A DNA stretch of 64,000 nucleotides from Armigeres subalbatus (taxonomy: Eukaryota; Arthropoda; Insecta; Diptera; Culicidae). The translations under genes were made by a program, and so were the position numbers. The notes beneath the pieces are model-generated. The model was not told the DNA's origin, made no database searches, and saw only the letters and a program-made list of their open reading frames with translations. The number at the start of each line of letters is the position of its first letter. Positions within the stretch are counted from its first letter, which is position 1. The stretch spans positions 235,044,371-235,108,370 of the forward strand of contig NC_085140.1 in the NCBI RefSeq assembly GCF_024139115.2. The letters run 5' to 3'. Positions 1 to 12,890 of this stretch are shown here, piece after piece.

Positions 1-540
1 CTCTGTCTAAATGCCTTCCATGCATGGTATTGCTAAAGGGGAGCAATTCCATCTTATTGAAACAAATGCATCGTAGGGTAAATGATATATTTTGGACATG
101 TACATATTTTGGACAAGCCTGAGCTTCTTCGATCAATTTTAGATAATGTGTAGGAAAATTTTTATCGAAAGTATGATCATTGCATACTTTTACCTCAACT
201 CTAGCGACTCCTAATGAGAATTCACAAATCAACTATTATTTATCTTTAAAATTACCTAAAATGTAAAGCTTTCTACCAAAGTGCCTGCTGGACGCCAGTA
301 TGCAGGAGAACATGCATTATAGAACTCTTCATAACATGCACCTGAAACACGTTTAAATTGGTTAAAACGGCAATCTTGAGGTCTTGCGGCCAAAGTTTGA
401 TTGTAATTGAGATGCTAACATATTCCAATCGCTTAACATGAACTTGAGACGGGTGAAAAAGGAGTGACCAAAATGAAGTTATGTTTTTATGCATCAGACA
501 TTTATTGGTCACCCCATGTACAGTACATGGTAAGGGTATG
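1..540. other. AT-rich sequence without a recognised gene
   Basis: No coding region or RNA gene is visible. The one notable element lies near 75-110, where a segment reading TAGGGTAAATGAT followed by ATTTTGGACA recurs in inverted orientation near 5949-5980. Short open frames here have no recognisable protein motif. Confidence 0.4.
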
Positions 541-715
541 CGATAACACAATTTTTCCTGACGAAACGAAACGAAACGAAATTTGAAATGCAACTGTTGG
601 ATCGGAACGAAGCGAAACGAAATTCAAATTTTCTTCCGAAACTTCGAAACGAAACGAAATCCGGGTCCATTTAATTCGAAATTTTACGAAACGAAACGAA
701 ATTTTATTTTTTTCC
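541..715. repeat. GAAAC pentamer-rich tract
   Basis: The tract is built from repeated GAAAC/CGAAA words with short interruptions, for example around 559-582, 603-625 and 640-660. A related but more diverged tract rich in CGAAATT lies at 5336-5520. It looks like a decayed simple or minisatellite-type repeat. No function can be inferred. Confidence 0.6.
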
Positions 716-3700
716 GCGAAATTTTTATTATATTCTCTAAAATAAAATGTTAATGCGACAACATTAAAAAATTCGGAAAATTATTTGTTTTGGTGTATGA
801 ATGCGTCATTTTATCCACGGATCAATCCACTTTGCAATTACGGCACCTTTCTCGGCAGCAACAAAATGATTTGATTAAATTGAAAATTTTTAAAACATGT
901 TTTGGGAAAACCAGCGAGTTCGTTCTATTTTGTTCCAGATTCAAACTAGAACAGTGATCGAACATTTGAAATGAAACTGAATTTGTTGCGATTGCAATCA
1001 AAACTGTTTATTTCCGATTTGGTGACGTCACGTAACCGGTGACGAAAAGGTTAAAAATTCCTTTAATGACAAATTCAATAGAATACATTAGATCTATGCT
1101 AATTTTAGTTTAAGTATTTTAGATTTTGATTTAGGTTTAGACGATTTCATTGTGCAGTATATAGGTTCAATAGTTCTAACAACTTATAATTATTTACTCA
1201 CGTTTAGTATTACTTGCTGCAATAACAATATTCTTGGTTACTCGTTCTGCGGGGTGGGTCTGCCTAAAGGAAGCAGGTTAGAATTTCACATCGCATATGC
1301 ACTACACATTTATAAACAGATTTACCTGTATTTGTGACTAATTCTAGTTAGAATCCTCTAGTATATAATTCAGTTAAGGTAGATTTTAAGTTTTAACTAG
1401 ATTTAGGTATAGAAAATAGCATGATGTATAGTAATTAGGGCAAATAATTAATCTTGAAAATCTCACCGTACTCTACGTTTCACTTATTCGTAAACTTACG
1501 CTTTATCATCGTTATCTGCATGACAACTGATGACAACTTTCATACTTCGTTCAAAGTATTTCGCACAAGGGAGGTTGGTCACATTCTGCAGGGATGTAAC
1601 AACTACTGATTCCATTCTACACAATTGTTAACCAAATGCCATAGGGCTGGCTTAATTTTACAAAAGGACATAGGTAAGTAACAGATCACTTTGGATTTAT
1701 TCACCATTTTCAAAAGTATGCCCCTCACCATAAACAACGTGAGAATATTCATCGCCTAATATCGCTCAATATTTCCAACAGATTTCATATTGATTAGATC
1801 TGTTCATCATTTTGAAAAGTATTACAGATTCAAAGTGCCACCCCTCCATTTCAATTAACATTTTAAATAAAGTTCCCAGGTAAATTTTCGACCAAATTCA
1901 TGAAGATTTATTGAATCCGTAAAATTTTCCAAAATGGTCTTTTCAATAAATCTAAGCAGTTGATTGCAATACAAAACTCGACTTTTTAAAATTTTTTACT
2001 AAGGTCTGTTGGAAATATTAATTTTTAAATTTAAAGTATTTTTTTTACGTTGTGAGTTTCTCATGATGAGGGGCATTTTTCATCCATCACTTTTTTATGG
2101 AGTTAGCCTTGGAAGATAAACGTGACTGCTAGATGAAAACCTTTTTTTGTTCCATGGCTTTTTCACAAATTCTTTGGTGTGTGGGATGCGCTGACTCTAA
2201 TAACACTTTCAAGCTATCTGCATATAGGCATTAGCTTACAGTGGCTAAACGTCCCGGCTAAAGTGGAACAGTTTACTTGTCTCGCATTTCCTGGTGCCCC
2301 GGAAACGTTCCGAATTCCATGATGAATCTGTAAAGCCGTTATTTCTGCAGCTCAGCAAAATAAAGAACAAATTTCCGTAAAAAATACGGTTATTTGCTGA
2401 TTTTAGCAATAAAATGAAAGCTAGGCAGAGTCGTAGCGTGGACTTCCAGCACCCTTGGCGAATTGTTAATTGGGCGCCCATTTTGTACTAAGAGAAATCA
2501 AATACGTAAATTTTACATTTGGAGAACAATTTGAATATCAATACCTAAAAAATGTTTAATGGTTTAAACATACTTCAAATAGCATTCAATATTCAGAGAT
2601 GTATTGGAAGCAGATACCTGAAATCCACAAAGAAGGATTGAATAAAATACCCTTAAATTATTTGAAATTTTGTTGTACTTTTTTACGCAAATAATGTAAG
2701 GAAACTTACAGAGTCGGGTTAGAATCTCATAATAAGGCTACGTTTTGTTGTATAGCCTCTAAATCCCTGAAGAAGGTAATGAAATATACACCGACACGTC
2801 GGAAAATAGACGTAACAACGTTTCAGCTGCTTTATAAGACTGAAAGAGACGATAATAGTCATACAAAATAGAGCATAACAGTCGGAAGCATCCCATTAAA
2901 AAGATAAACATTTAGATATTTAGACAGATATCGCGGCCAAGAGTTCCAAGGGAGGAAGTTCAAAATCAATCATTTTACTGCCTTTATGGTTTTTGCAAGC
3001 ATCTGTAATCTGTGTTCGGAAATGAGATTGCCAGAATTGCTATCGGAACTAGTCGAATTATGAAGAAAAGTAGATTGGTTGAAGACCGGAATCGCCATCT
3101 GGAGTAAGCCCTTGGATGGTTTGAGATGCCACTGGACCTAGTTGGGTCAATGAAATAAGGTAGGTTTATCGGTGTTCGGAGTTGGTTGGAATCACTATTA
3201 GACCTCTTCGATCAAGTGGGTTGGATGGTGGATGAAATCAACATCGGATCTATTCAGATAAAGGAAAATCCTATTCTGGATTGGGGCGGTCAATAGAATA
3301 CAACTCTGAAACAATTTAGTCGAGGGCCGGAAACGCCATCGGAAGCAGGAAGACGAAGGAAAATATCCAACTCTCGATTTGATTAATATTTAAAAAAAAA
3401 AAGAAGAAAATCCTCCTAGCAACAATTCTAACAAAGCAAATATTTAGGAGTTATCAATATTCCTCGATACAGCCGCCGATATAACTCAATGTCATTCAGA
3501 CTACATGGAGTTTTTCTAAATTAAACAAGCAAATTGATATCAAATCTCAAAACCAAACCACTACCACTACAAACCTAGGAGCAAAAGGACCATTCGAAAT
3601 TTGGCTAATCGCTTATTTATGAATGTATTCCTTTGAAGGAACCTACATGGAAAAACTGAATCATTTCTTCACTAATCATTCCTCACTGCTGAAACATTAC

Positions 3701-5335
3701 GGTTCCGGTGGACTCTCGATGGCCTTAATAGTGCCCAAAAGCATTGCCAATCGCAACATTATAATTTTCAACTTTATAAGATACTATCAGATTTCTTCTT
3801 ATTAAATTTCCTTTTTCAACCCGGTTTCAGAAGTCCCTGAGAATCCTGAATAGTAGTCAAAACTAAAACCAACATATAACATTTATTTTTTCATTCATTT
3901 AGTTTACATCTAAACAGATAACACTGAATCAACAATTTGACGCCACAATACACGGTTCGAGGCCGCATCTCTCCATCCTCGGATACGCCCACACATATAA
4001 CATGTGGATGTGAAATAATGAAAAAAATATTCTTTGTTTGCTCTATAGATTACTAGATTACACATCTTTGCTATATACCCACCCATGGATCTTTGGACCA
4101 ACCCATACTCGGTTTGATGATTACTAGACCTATCAGGAATAAAACTGTTTTATTTATTATAGAGTAAGCATTGATTTTGGCGCCCCCCTGAAGGCTGGCG
4201 AATCACCATAAAAAAAAATTCTGCAATTAAAAAACCTATGTTTTATTTTACTTGCAGCGGTGTAGTCAAAAATCATTTAGAAAAAAAAAACCCTGAATAA
4301 TCCACCTGCGGTGACTTTCTGGTGTATTATGGAAAAATAGTATTTTTGCCATAACTTTTGAGTCCATAGTCCGATCCAGCCTACTTTCAATATGAAATGA
4401 TAAGACAGGATTTCCATTTGAATGCAACTTGTTGGTTGAGAATACGTGCAAAAAAATGGCTGGACTATTTACGCGCTTTTTGTACAAAAAATAGTATTTT
4501 GGCCATTACTCATTTTATGCCAACAACTCGAACGCAGACCTTTTCGAATATTGCTAAATATTAATTATTAAAAGCAGCAGCACGTCCAAACTAACAACAA
4601 ACTGCCCTACGGTAAACGCACCGTACCGGCACGATTGTGACAGAAAATCGGTACGATTTTGAAACAATTGAATATCTAGGATCTAGAAATTGTGAGAAAA
4701 TTATAGATTTCCATAATGTACGGAATCAAAAATATCTGAAGGTAGAAGTTTAGGTCGTGCCAATGATATCAATCGGAAAGATATGAATCAGTTCCAGAAT
4801 ACGAAATAAATGAGATACCAGAGAATGTCTCAAATCTGGAGCAATCTTAAATCTGCAAATATCTAACAATCTACTAAATCAGGAAAACTTCTGAAACGTC
4901 ACCATCTCCAATTCATTGCTTTCAAACAATGATTGTTTAAACTGAATACTTTCAAAAGACAATGGAATACGGACAATACTCAGTAGTCCAGTGAGGATTA
5001 TTTCGCTTATCGAAGAGTTTCTACAACTAGAAGAACAGAAATCGAACAAGCGCCTCATAATACATTACATATTTCATACACAAATCAGTTAATTTGATAA
5101 AAAATATAGCGTACAAAAACAATGAGATCTACACATTATTTTATTTCACTGAACAATATTATTTAAATTAACAAATTGAAAGCTAAATACCTTTCTGTTG
5201 AAGCTACAGAATTGTATTACGTAGTGAGATTTAGTGAAAGAATTTATATGTATAAAATATTGAGTAGAATTTGAATGGTTTTATTCAGCGGCGCAGCCGA
5301 TTTTTTTTTATTTTAAGGAAATTGGAATTGTTAAA
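716..5335. other. Long AT-rich stretch without a recognised gene
   Basis: No exon, RNA gene or intact transposon protein was recognised in this 4.6-kb stretch. Around 1711-1745 and 2045-2085 the words ATGCCCCTCA and TGAGGGGCAT, each next to an ACGTTGTGAG-like word, form imperfect inverted arms. They may be the ends of a decayed non-autonomous element. The longest open frames (60-78 codons) have no convincing domains and sit in AT-rich sequence where such frames occur by chance. Confidence 0.45.
4256..4500. repeat. Interspersed repeat family, copy 1
   Basis: This copy shares ordered words with 13285-13640 and 55240-55470: a TAATCCACCT-like start, a tract reading 'gccataactttt' with 'atagtccgat', then GAATGCAACTTGTT and a segment ending near TTTTTGTAC. 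Three diverged copies in one window show a dispersed repeat family. No protein is encoded. The class (SINE, MITE or other) cannot be set from the sequence alone. Confidence 0.6.
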
Positions 5336-5520
5336 AATTAATTTCGAAATTCCGCGAAATTCCGTTTAATTTCGTTAAAAGAAAGATTTTTCAGCCGAAA
5401 TTTTTGAAATTTAACGATACGGAACGAAATTAGAAAAACAGATTTCGCCATACTCAAATTCCGCGGAATTCCGCGAAATTTCGTTTCGAATGCCCTAAAA
5501 CGAAATTTTTCGAAATACCG
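5336..5520. repeat. CGAAATT-rich degenerate repeat tract
   Basis: Repeated words such as CGAAATTCCG and GAAATTTCG give a low-complexity tract, related in style to 541-715. The open frame across it (about 5338-5541, minus strand) is a by-product of this composition. Confidence 0.5.
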
Positions 5521-6335
5521 CATATGCTTAGGATGAACCATTAATTGCCAACTTTCAGGCTGTTTTCAATGATATCGATAAGATTGCGAAACAATGTTAA
5601 TTTCTGGTTTAATCTATGTCAGTTAAGCAAATAAATGCATTTAAATGAATGTGGATACGTGTAGGTAAGTCATACCATTGAGATCTGTAGGTGGCCATTT
5701 TTAAATTAGGAGAAAATGACTCTGTCCAAAATATATGCATTTTCTATGTCGAGATTATATATTTGATGTCCAAAAAGAAAATATTTCAGTTCGCAGTATA
5801 TCACAGTTTACACCTAGTAAACGTAATTTACTCAAAAATTGGACAATGGAGACACAAGACTAATCATAGGTTATGTATTTGGATGAACCTAGTGGTTTTC
5901 AATTGTTTTATACTATTCAATCTCGATATATTTTCTAATGAATGTCCTGCGCTTGTCCAAAATACATCATTTACCCTATCGCTGAATAAAAAATGAAGTA
6001 TCGATTGTATCGATTATTTTTGCTCATATGCGTGCACCCTGCTGAACTACAAAAATAAAAACACACTGACTTTTCACTTCTTTAATTATGAAAAATTTGT
6101 TTCCTCATCTTTATTTTAGTTGAAAACAAATTCGTCACCTGAAGTAATAGAATGAACGTGGGAGCTATTAGATGAAAAGCCGAAACAGTGACGGTATTCA
6201 CAGCAGCAGTAATCTTCAGTTGCTTGTCGAATGAGCATCACATGATTGAAGCAAAATGTTTGAATTGCAAATTGAAAATTCTCCGTGCAAACAACGAGTT
6301 TCTGCTTTTCGAATCACCTTCATCAGTTCCACTTA
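5521..6335. other. AT-rich sequence without a recognised gene
   Basis: Fragments related to the TTTTGGACA word family occur near 5723-5735, 5840-5848 and 5955-5965. The last one forms an inverted match with 75-110. A 101-codon frame at 5691-5996 overlaps these repeat words and has no recognisable domain, so I do not call it a gene. Confidence 0.4.
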
Positions 6336-6515
6336 TGCTACGTTTAGACAAGGCAAGTGAATTGAGCAAGTCACTTGAATCGAACGCAAACTGAACGTGT
6401 AAACACCTTAATTCAATTCACTTGAACGAAAAGAGAGTTGAACATGTTCAACTTTTGGCAAGTCAATTGAATTCAACTGAGTTGTTCAATTCACTTGCCC
6501 TGTCAAAACGTAGCA
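6336..6515. mobile_element. 180-bp palindromic MITE, TTA target duplication
   Basis: The two ends are inverted copies of each other. They start TGCTACGTTT and continue through a GGCAAGTGAATTGA word. The element is flanked on both sides by TTA (6333-6335 and 6516-6518), consistent with a 3-bp target-site duplication. The interior repeats AATTCA/TGAATT words and is non-coding. It is a non-autonomous DNA transposon; the transposase family is not identifiable here. Confidence 0.75.
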
Positions 6516-6949
6516 TTAGTCATCAGTCTATGTCACACTTAATTAATGTTATACGGTGCCCTATTTGTCGCTTCCTGTCATCCCCAGTAATCGAGTGAAA
6601 CATCTCACGAAAATCGCCATACACGTTTTGGAAGTAAACACGGTTAATTGGAAAAGGACTCTTAACACTCCTCCGACCGTGATAGGTTTTACTTACACGA
6701 ACGACCATGCCTCGAATGACACTATTTTCAAATCGCTATATCTCAGCCGTTAGTGAACCGATTTGAACAATTTAGGGACTCACAAATTTTCCCGTCCATC
6801 AAGATTTGTCTGAGATGTTGAGACCTCCGATCGGACCAAAAATGACCTCTGTGGAACTCCAAACGTCGGAGCAAGTCGTGATTTTCATACAAATTGCGTG
6901 GTTGGTGCTCACCAGCTTGATGTTCATGCTAATATTAGTAAGATATTTC

Positions 6950-9035
6950 GAAATCCGTGAGATTTAGAAAGTTGCCGTCTTCTACAATTTTGTTCAGGAG
7001 GCCAAAACCATACTGTCGCAGATCATATTATTTCGGAACTCGTCCGCTTGGCGGCGCTAGTGTATATGAGAAAGATCGCTGGGTCAAATATTTCGAAATC
7101 TGTAAGATTTAGAAAGCTGCCGTCTTCTACAATCTTGTTCAGAAGTATAAAACCATACTGTCGCAGATCATATTATTTCGGAACCCGTCCGCTAGGCGGC
7201 GCTAGTGTATATGGGAATACTCGTTGGGTCAAATATTTCGGAATACGAAAGATTTAGAAAGCTGTCGTCTTCTACAATTTTGTTCAGGAGGCCAAAACCA
7301 TACTGTCGCAGATCATATTATTTCGGAACTCGTCCGCTTGGCGGCGCTAGTGTATATGAGAAAGATCGCTGGGTCAAATATTTCGGAATCCGTAAGACTT
7401 AGAAAGCTGTCGTCTTTTACAATTTTGTTCAGGAGGCCAAAACCATACTGTCGCTGATTATATTATTTCGGAGCTCGTCCGCTTGGCGGCGCTAGTGTAT
7501 ATGAGAAAGATCGCTGGGTCAAATATTTCGAAATCTGTAAGATTTAGAAAGCTGCCGTCTTCTACAATCTTGTTCAGAAGTGTAAAACCATACTGTCGCA
7601 GATCATATTATTTCGGAGCCCGTCCGCTAGGCGGCGCTAGTGTATATGGGAATACTCGTTGGGTCAAATATTTCGGAATACGCAAGATTTAGAAAGCTGT
7701 CGTCTTCTACAATTTTGTTCAGGAGGCCAAAACCATACTGTCGCAGATCATATTATTTCGGAACTCGTCCGCTTGGCGGCGCTAGTGTATATGAGAAAGA
7801 TCGCTGGGTCAAATATTTCGGAATCCGTAAGACTTAGAAAGCTGTCGTCTTTTACAATTTTGTTCAGGAGGCCAAAACCATACTGTCGCTGATTATATTA
7901 TTTCGGAGCTCGTCCGCTTGGCGGCGCTAGTGTATATGAGAAAGATCGCTGGGTCAAATATTTCGAAATCTGTAAGATTTAGAAAGCTGCCGTCTTCTAC
8001 AATCTTGTTCAGAAGTGTAAAACCATACTGTCGCAGATCATATTATTTCGGAGCCCGTCCGCTAGGCGGCGCTAGTGTATATGGGAATACTCGTTGGGTC
8101 AAATATTTCGGAATACGAAAGAATTAGAAAGCTGACGTCTTCTACAATTTTTCTCAGGAGTGTAAAACCATACTGTCGCAGATCATATTATTTCGGAACT
8201 CGTCCGCTTGGCGGCGCTAGTGTATATGGGAATACTCGATGGGTCAAATATTTCGGAATACGAAAGAATTAGAAAGCTGACGTCTTCTACAATTTTTCTC
8301 AGGAGTGTAAAACCATACTGTCGCAGATCATATTATTTCGGAACTCGTCCACTAAGCGGCGCTAGTGTATATGGGAATGCCCGTTGGGTCAAATATTTCG
8401 GAATCTGTAGGATTTGGAAAGCTGCCGTCTTCTACAATCTTGTTCAGGAGTGTAGAACCATACTGTCGCAGATCATATTATTTCGAAACTCGTCCGCTTG
8501 GTGGTGCTAGTGTATATGACAAAGATCTCTGGGTCAAATATTTCGGAATAAAAAAGATTTAGAAAGCTGACGTCTTCTACAATTTAGTTCAGGAGGCCAA
8601 AACCATACAGTAGCAGATCATATTATTTCGGAACTCGTCCGTTTGGCGGCGCTAGTGTATATGAGAAAGCTCGTTGGGTCAAATTTTTCTGAATCCGAAA
8701 GATTTAGAAAGCTGACGTCTTCTACAATTTTGTTCAGGAGTGTAAAACCATACTGTCAAAGATAATATAATTTCGGAACTCTTCCGCTTAGCGGAACTAG
8801 TGTATATGGGAATGCCCGTTGGGTCAAATATTTCGAAATCTGTAGGATTTGGAATGCCGCCATCTTCTACAATCTTGTTCAGGAGTGCAGAACCATGCTG
8901 TCGCAGATCATATTATTTCGGAACTCGTCCACTTGGCGGCGCTAGTGTAAATGGGAATACTCGTTGGGTCAAATATTTTGAAATCCGATAGATGTAGGAA
9001 GCTGGCGTCTTCTACAATTTTGTTCAGGAGGCTAA
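6950..9035. repeat. Left arm: array of about 14 monomers of 145 bp
   Basis: A word reading GGCGGCGCTAGTGTATATG recurs every 145 bp (for example near 7052, 7197, 7342, 7487). A 435-bp higher-order unit of three monomers is repeated with near identity from about 7048, 7483 and 7918, so the local amplification is recent. Monomers beyond 8070 are more diverged. Because 145-bp monomers keep frames open for 60-100 codons, several short open frames appear here. They are repeat artefacts and not genes. Confidence 0.9.
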
Positions 9036-9515
9036 AATCTAGGATAGGATGTGACAATTGAATTGCGACTGCCTTGTTGTTTCCTCAGTCAGTTGCTTCG
9101 ACGAGGTGGTGGCCAGTGCTTCCGAATAATTTTTATGCAAAATCCACCAAACAATATATGCAACAAATTCATGTTTTCTCGTTCATTTCTTTCATTATTC
9201 GTATAAAAGATGCTATGTGCTATCAGAAAAAAGTTTTCACATGGAATTAGATGAGTTTTATAGTGAAATGGTTAAAAAGTTGATAAATAATGCTTCAAAT
9301 CAAGTGTTTTAAATAAGCATAACATTTGAGAATCATGCATACATCGTTTGTAGTCTAGCCTAAATTAATTTTACTGAAAAAATCAAAAATCAAACTTTTG
9401 AATTTTTCCATAAATTTCAATTTATTTACCCAGCAACACGGCCAGGGTAATAACAAGCTGCCCTTTTGAAAATGTGATACCGCCGATCGAAGTAATCGAT
9501 TGTCATTTTCACCTG
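9036..9515. other. Unique-looking spacer between left arm and minisatellite
   Basis: This AT-rich sequence has no repeats of the flanking types and no convincing open frame. Its only coding-like feature is the start codon at 9474 of a frame that runs directly into the minisatellite. Nothing comparable separates the minisatellite from the right arm, where the gap is only about 80 bp. Confidence 0.55.
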
Positions 9516-11800
9516 AAGGAACTTCCGGAGGAATTCCTGGAGGAACTTCCGGATGAATTCCTGGAGGAACTTCCGGAGGAATTCCTGGAGGAACTTCCGG
9601 AGGAATTCCTGGAGGAACTTCCGGAGGAATTCCTGGAGGAACTTCCGGAGGAATTCCTGGAGGAACTTCCGGAGGAATTCCTGGAGGAACTTCCGGAGGA
9701 ATTCCTGGAGGAACTTTCGGAGGAATTCCTGGAGGAACTTCCGGAGGAATTCCTGGAGGACTTCCGGAGGAATTCCTGGAGGAACTTCCGGAGGAATTCC
9801 TGGAGGAACTTCCGGAGGAATTCCTGGAGGAACTTCCGGAGGAATTCCTGGAGGAACTTCCGGAGGAATTCCTGGAGGAACTTCCGGAGGAATTCCTGGA
9901 GGAACTTCCGGAGGAATTCCTGGAGGAACTTCCGGAGGAATTCCTGGAGGAACTTCCGGAGGAATTCCTGGAGGAACTTCCGGAGGAATTCCTGGAGGAA
10001 CTTCCGGAGGAATTCCTGGAGGAACTTCCGGAGGAATTCCTGGAGGAACTTCCGGAGGAATTCCTGGAGGAACTTCCGGAGGAATTCCTGGAGGAACTTC
10101 CGGAGGAATTCCTGGAGGAACTTCCGGAGGAATTCCTGGAGGAACTTCCGGAGGAATTCCTGGAGGAACTTCCGGAGGAATTCCTGGAGGAACTTCCGGA
10201 GGAATTCCTGGAGGAACTTCCGGAGGAATTCCTGGAGGAACTTCCGGAGGAATTCCTGGAGGAACTTCCGGAGGAATTCCTGGAGGAACTTCCGGAGGAA
10301 CACCTGGAGGAACTTCCGGAGGAACTCCTGGAGGAACTTCCGGAGGAATTCCTGGAGGAACTTCCGGAGGAATTCCTGGAGGAACTTCCGGAGGAATTCC
10401 TGGAGGAACTTCCGGAGGAATTCCTGGAGGAACTTCCGGAGGAATTCCTGGAGGAACTTCCGGAGGAATTCCTGGAGGAACTTCCGGAGGAATTCCTGGA
10501 GGAAACTTCGGAGGAATTCCTGGAGGAACTTCCGGAGGAATTCCTGGAGGAACTTCCGGAGGAATTCCTGGAGGGACTTCCGGAGGAATTCCTGGAGGAA
10601 CTTCCGGAGGAATTCCTGGAGGAACGTCCGGAGGAATTCGTGGAGGAACCTCCGGAGGAATTCCTGGAGGAACTTCCGGAGGAATTCCTGGAGGAACTTC
10701 CGGAGGAATTCCTGGAGGAACTTCCGGAGGAATTCCTGGAGGAACTTCCGGAGGAATTCCTGGAGCAGCTACCGGAGGAATTCCTGGAGGAACTTCCGGA
10801 GGAATTCCTGGAGGAACTTCCGGAGGAATTCCTGGAGGAACTTCCGGAGGAATTCCTGGAGGAACTTCCGGAGGAATTCCTGGAGGAACTTCCGGAGGAA
10901 TTCCTGGAGGAACTTCCGGAGGAATTCCTGGAGGAACTTCCGGAGGAATTCCTGGAGGAACTTCCGGAGGAATTCCTGGAGGAACTTCCGGAGGAACTCC
11001 TGGAGGAACTTCCGGAGGAACTCCTGGAGGAACTTCCGGAGGAACTCCTGGAGGAACTTGCGGAGGAACTCCTGGAGGAACTTCCGGAGGAATTCCTGGA
11101 GGAACTTCCGGAGGAATTCCTGGAGGAACTTCCGGAGGAACTTCCGGAGGAACTTCCGGAGGAACTTCCGGAGGAACTTCCGGAGGAACTTCCGGAGGAA
11201 CTTCCGGAGGAATTCCTAGAGGAACTTCCGGAGGAATTCCTAGAGGAACTTCCGGAGGAATTCCTAGAGGAACTTCCGGAGGAATTCCTAAAGGAACTTC
11301 CGGAGGAATTCCTAGAGGAACTTCTGGAGGAATTGCTAGAGGAACTTCCGGAGGAATTCCTAGAGGAACTTCCGGAGAAATTCCTGAAGGAACTTCCGGA
11401 GGAATTCCTGAAGGAACTTTTGGAGGAATTCCTGGAGGGACTTCCGGAGGAATTCCTGGAGGGACTTCCGGAGGAATTCCTGGAGGGACTTCCGGAGGAA
11501 TTCCTGGAGGAACTTTCGGAGGAGTTCCTGGAGGAATTTGCGGAGCAATTCCTGGAGGAACTTCCGGAGGAATTCCTGGAGGAACTTCCGGAGGAATTCC
11601 TGGAGGAACTTCCGGAGGAATTCCTGGAGGAACTTCCGGAGGAATTCCTGGAGGAACTTCCGGAGGAATTCCTGGAGGAACTTCCGGAGGAATTTCTGAA
11701 GGTTCTTCAGGAGGAATTCCTGAAGGAACTTTTGGAGGAATTCTTGGGGGAACTTCCGAAGGAACTCTTCGAGGAACTTCCGGAGGAATTCCTGGTGTGA
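9516..11800. repeat. 24-bp minisatellite, about 95 units
   Basis: The unit reads approximately GGAGGAATTCCT followed by GGAGGAACTTCC and is repeated nearly perfectly for 2.3 kb. Each unit holds an EcoRI site and two short palindromes. One-base loss near 9758 shifts the phase. A sub-array near 11129-11205 has collapsed to a 12-bp unit (GGAACTTCCGGA). Units diverge toward the right end (11210-11800), with CTAGAGG and CTGAAGG variants, while the centre is homogeneous. Since 24 is a multiple of three and the unit lacks stops in most frames, frames of up to 756 codons are open on both strands. Their predicted products are pure 8-residue repeats. Confidence 0.95.
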
Positions 11801-11884
11801 ATTTTTTTGAGAGTTTGCTATAACATTTAGAAAATTCAAATATCTCTCTATTAGTTAAACTTACTCAGTTATGACTATAAAATC

Positions 11885-12890
11885 GTTCAGATGGAGTAAA
11901 TCCAAAGAGCAGAATTTTTTCCCTGAGCGTAGGACAACCTGTGGGACAGTATGGTTTTGGCCTCCTGAACGAAATTGTAAAAGACGACAGCTTTTTGAAT
12001 CTTGCGAATTCCAAAATATTTGACCCAACGAGTATTCTCATATACACTAGCGCCGCCAAGCGGACGAGTTCCGAGACAATATGATCCTCGACAGTATGGT
12101 TTTACACTCCTGAACAAGATTGTAGAAGACGTCAGCTTTCTAAATCTTACAGATTTCGAAATATTTGACCCAGCGATCTTTCTCATATACACTAGCGCCG
12201 CCAAGCGGACGAGTTTCAAAATAATATGATCTGCAACAGTATGGTTTTGGCCTCCTGAACAAAATTGTAAAAGACGACAGCTTTCTAAATCCTACGGTTT
12301 CCGAAATATTTGACCCAGCGATCTTTCTCATATACACTAGCGCCGCCAAGCGGACGAAATCCGAAATAATATGATCTTCAACAGTATGGTTTTGGCCTCC
12401 TGCACAAAATTGTAAAAGACGACAGCTTTCTCAGTCTTACGGATTCCGAAATATTTGACCCAGCGATCTTTCTCATATACACTAGCGCCGCCAAGCGGAC
12501 GAGTTCAGAAATAATATGATCTGCGACAGTATGGTTTTGGCCTCCTGAACAAAATTGTAGAAGACGACATACTAATTCTTTCGTATTCCGAAATATTTGA
12601 CCCAACGAGTATTCCCATATACACTAGCGCCGCCTAGCGGACGGGTTCCGAAATAATATGATCTGCGACAGTATGGTTTTACACTTCTGAACAAGATTGT
12701 AGAAGACGGCAGCTTTCTAAATCTTACAGATTTCGAAATATTTGACCCAGCGATCTTTCTCATATACACTAGCGCCGCCAAGCGGACGAGTTCCGAAATA
12801 ATATAATCAGTGACAGTATTGTTCTGGCCTCCTGAACAAAATTGTAGAAGACGGCAACTTTCTAAATCTCACGGATTTCGAAATATCTTA
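11885..12890. repeat. Right arm: inverted array of about 6 monomers of 145 bp
   Basis: The same monomer as in 6950-9035 appears as its reverse complement. The word CATATACACTAGCGCCGCC recurs about every 145 bp (near 12040, 12185, 12330, 12475, 12617 and 12765). The arm is shorter than the left arm and not an exact mirror of it, so the arrays have changed copy number since the inversion arose. Confidence 0.9.

Noticed and set aside
7048..8991. Series of 60-100-codon frames with similar proteins (and the mirror set at 11865-12781)
   Set aside because: They are frames through the 145-bp monomers, ending wherever a monomer carries a stop. Not a gene family.
9516..11800. CRISPR-like look of a regular short repeat
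   Set aside because: There are no unique spacers between repeats, and the organism is a eukaryote.
9474..11839. Very long open frames (264-756 codons) encoding 8-residue repeats
   Set aside because: They run in several frames and both strands of one 24-bp minisatellite. Length follows from unit size and lack of stops. No signal peptide, domain or splice context.
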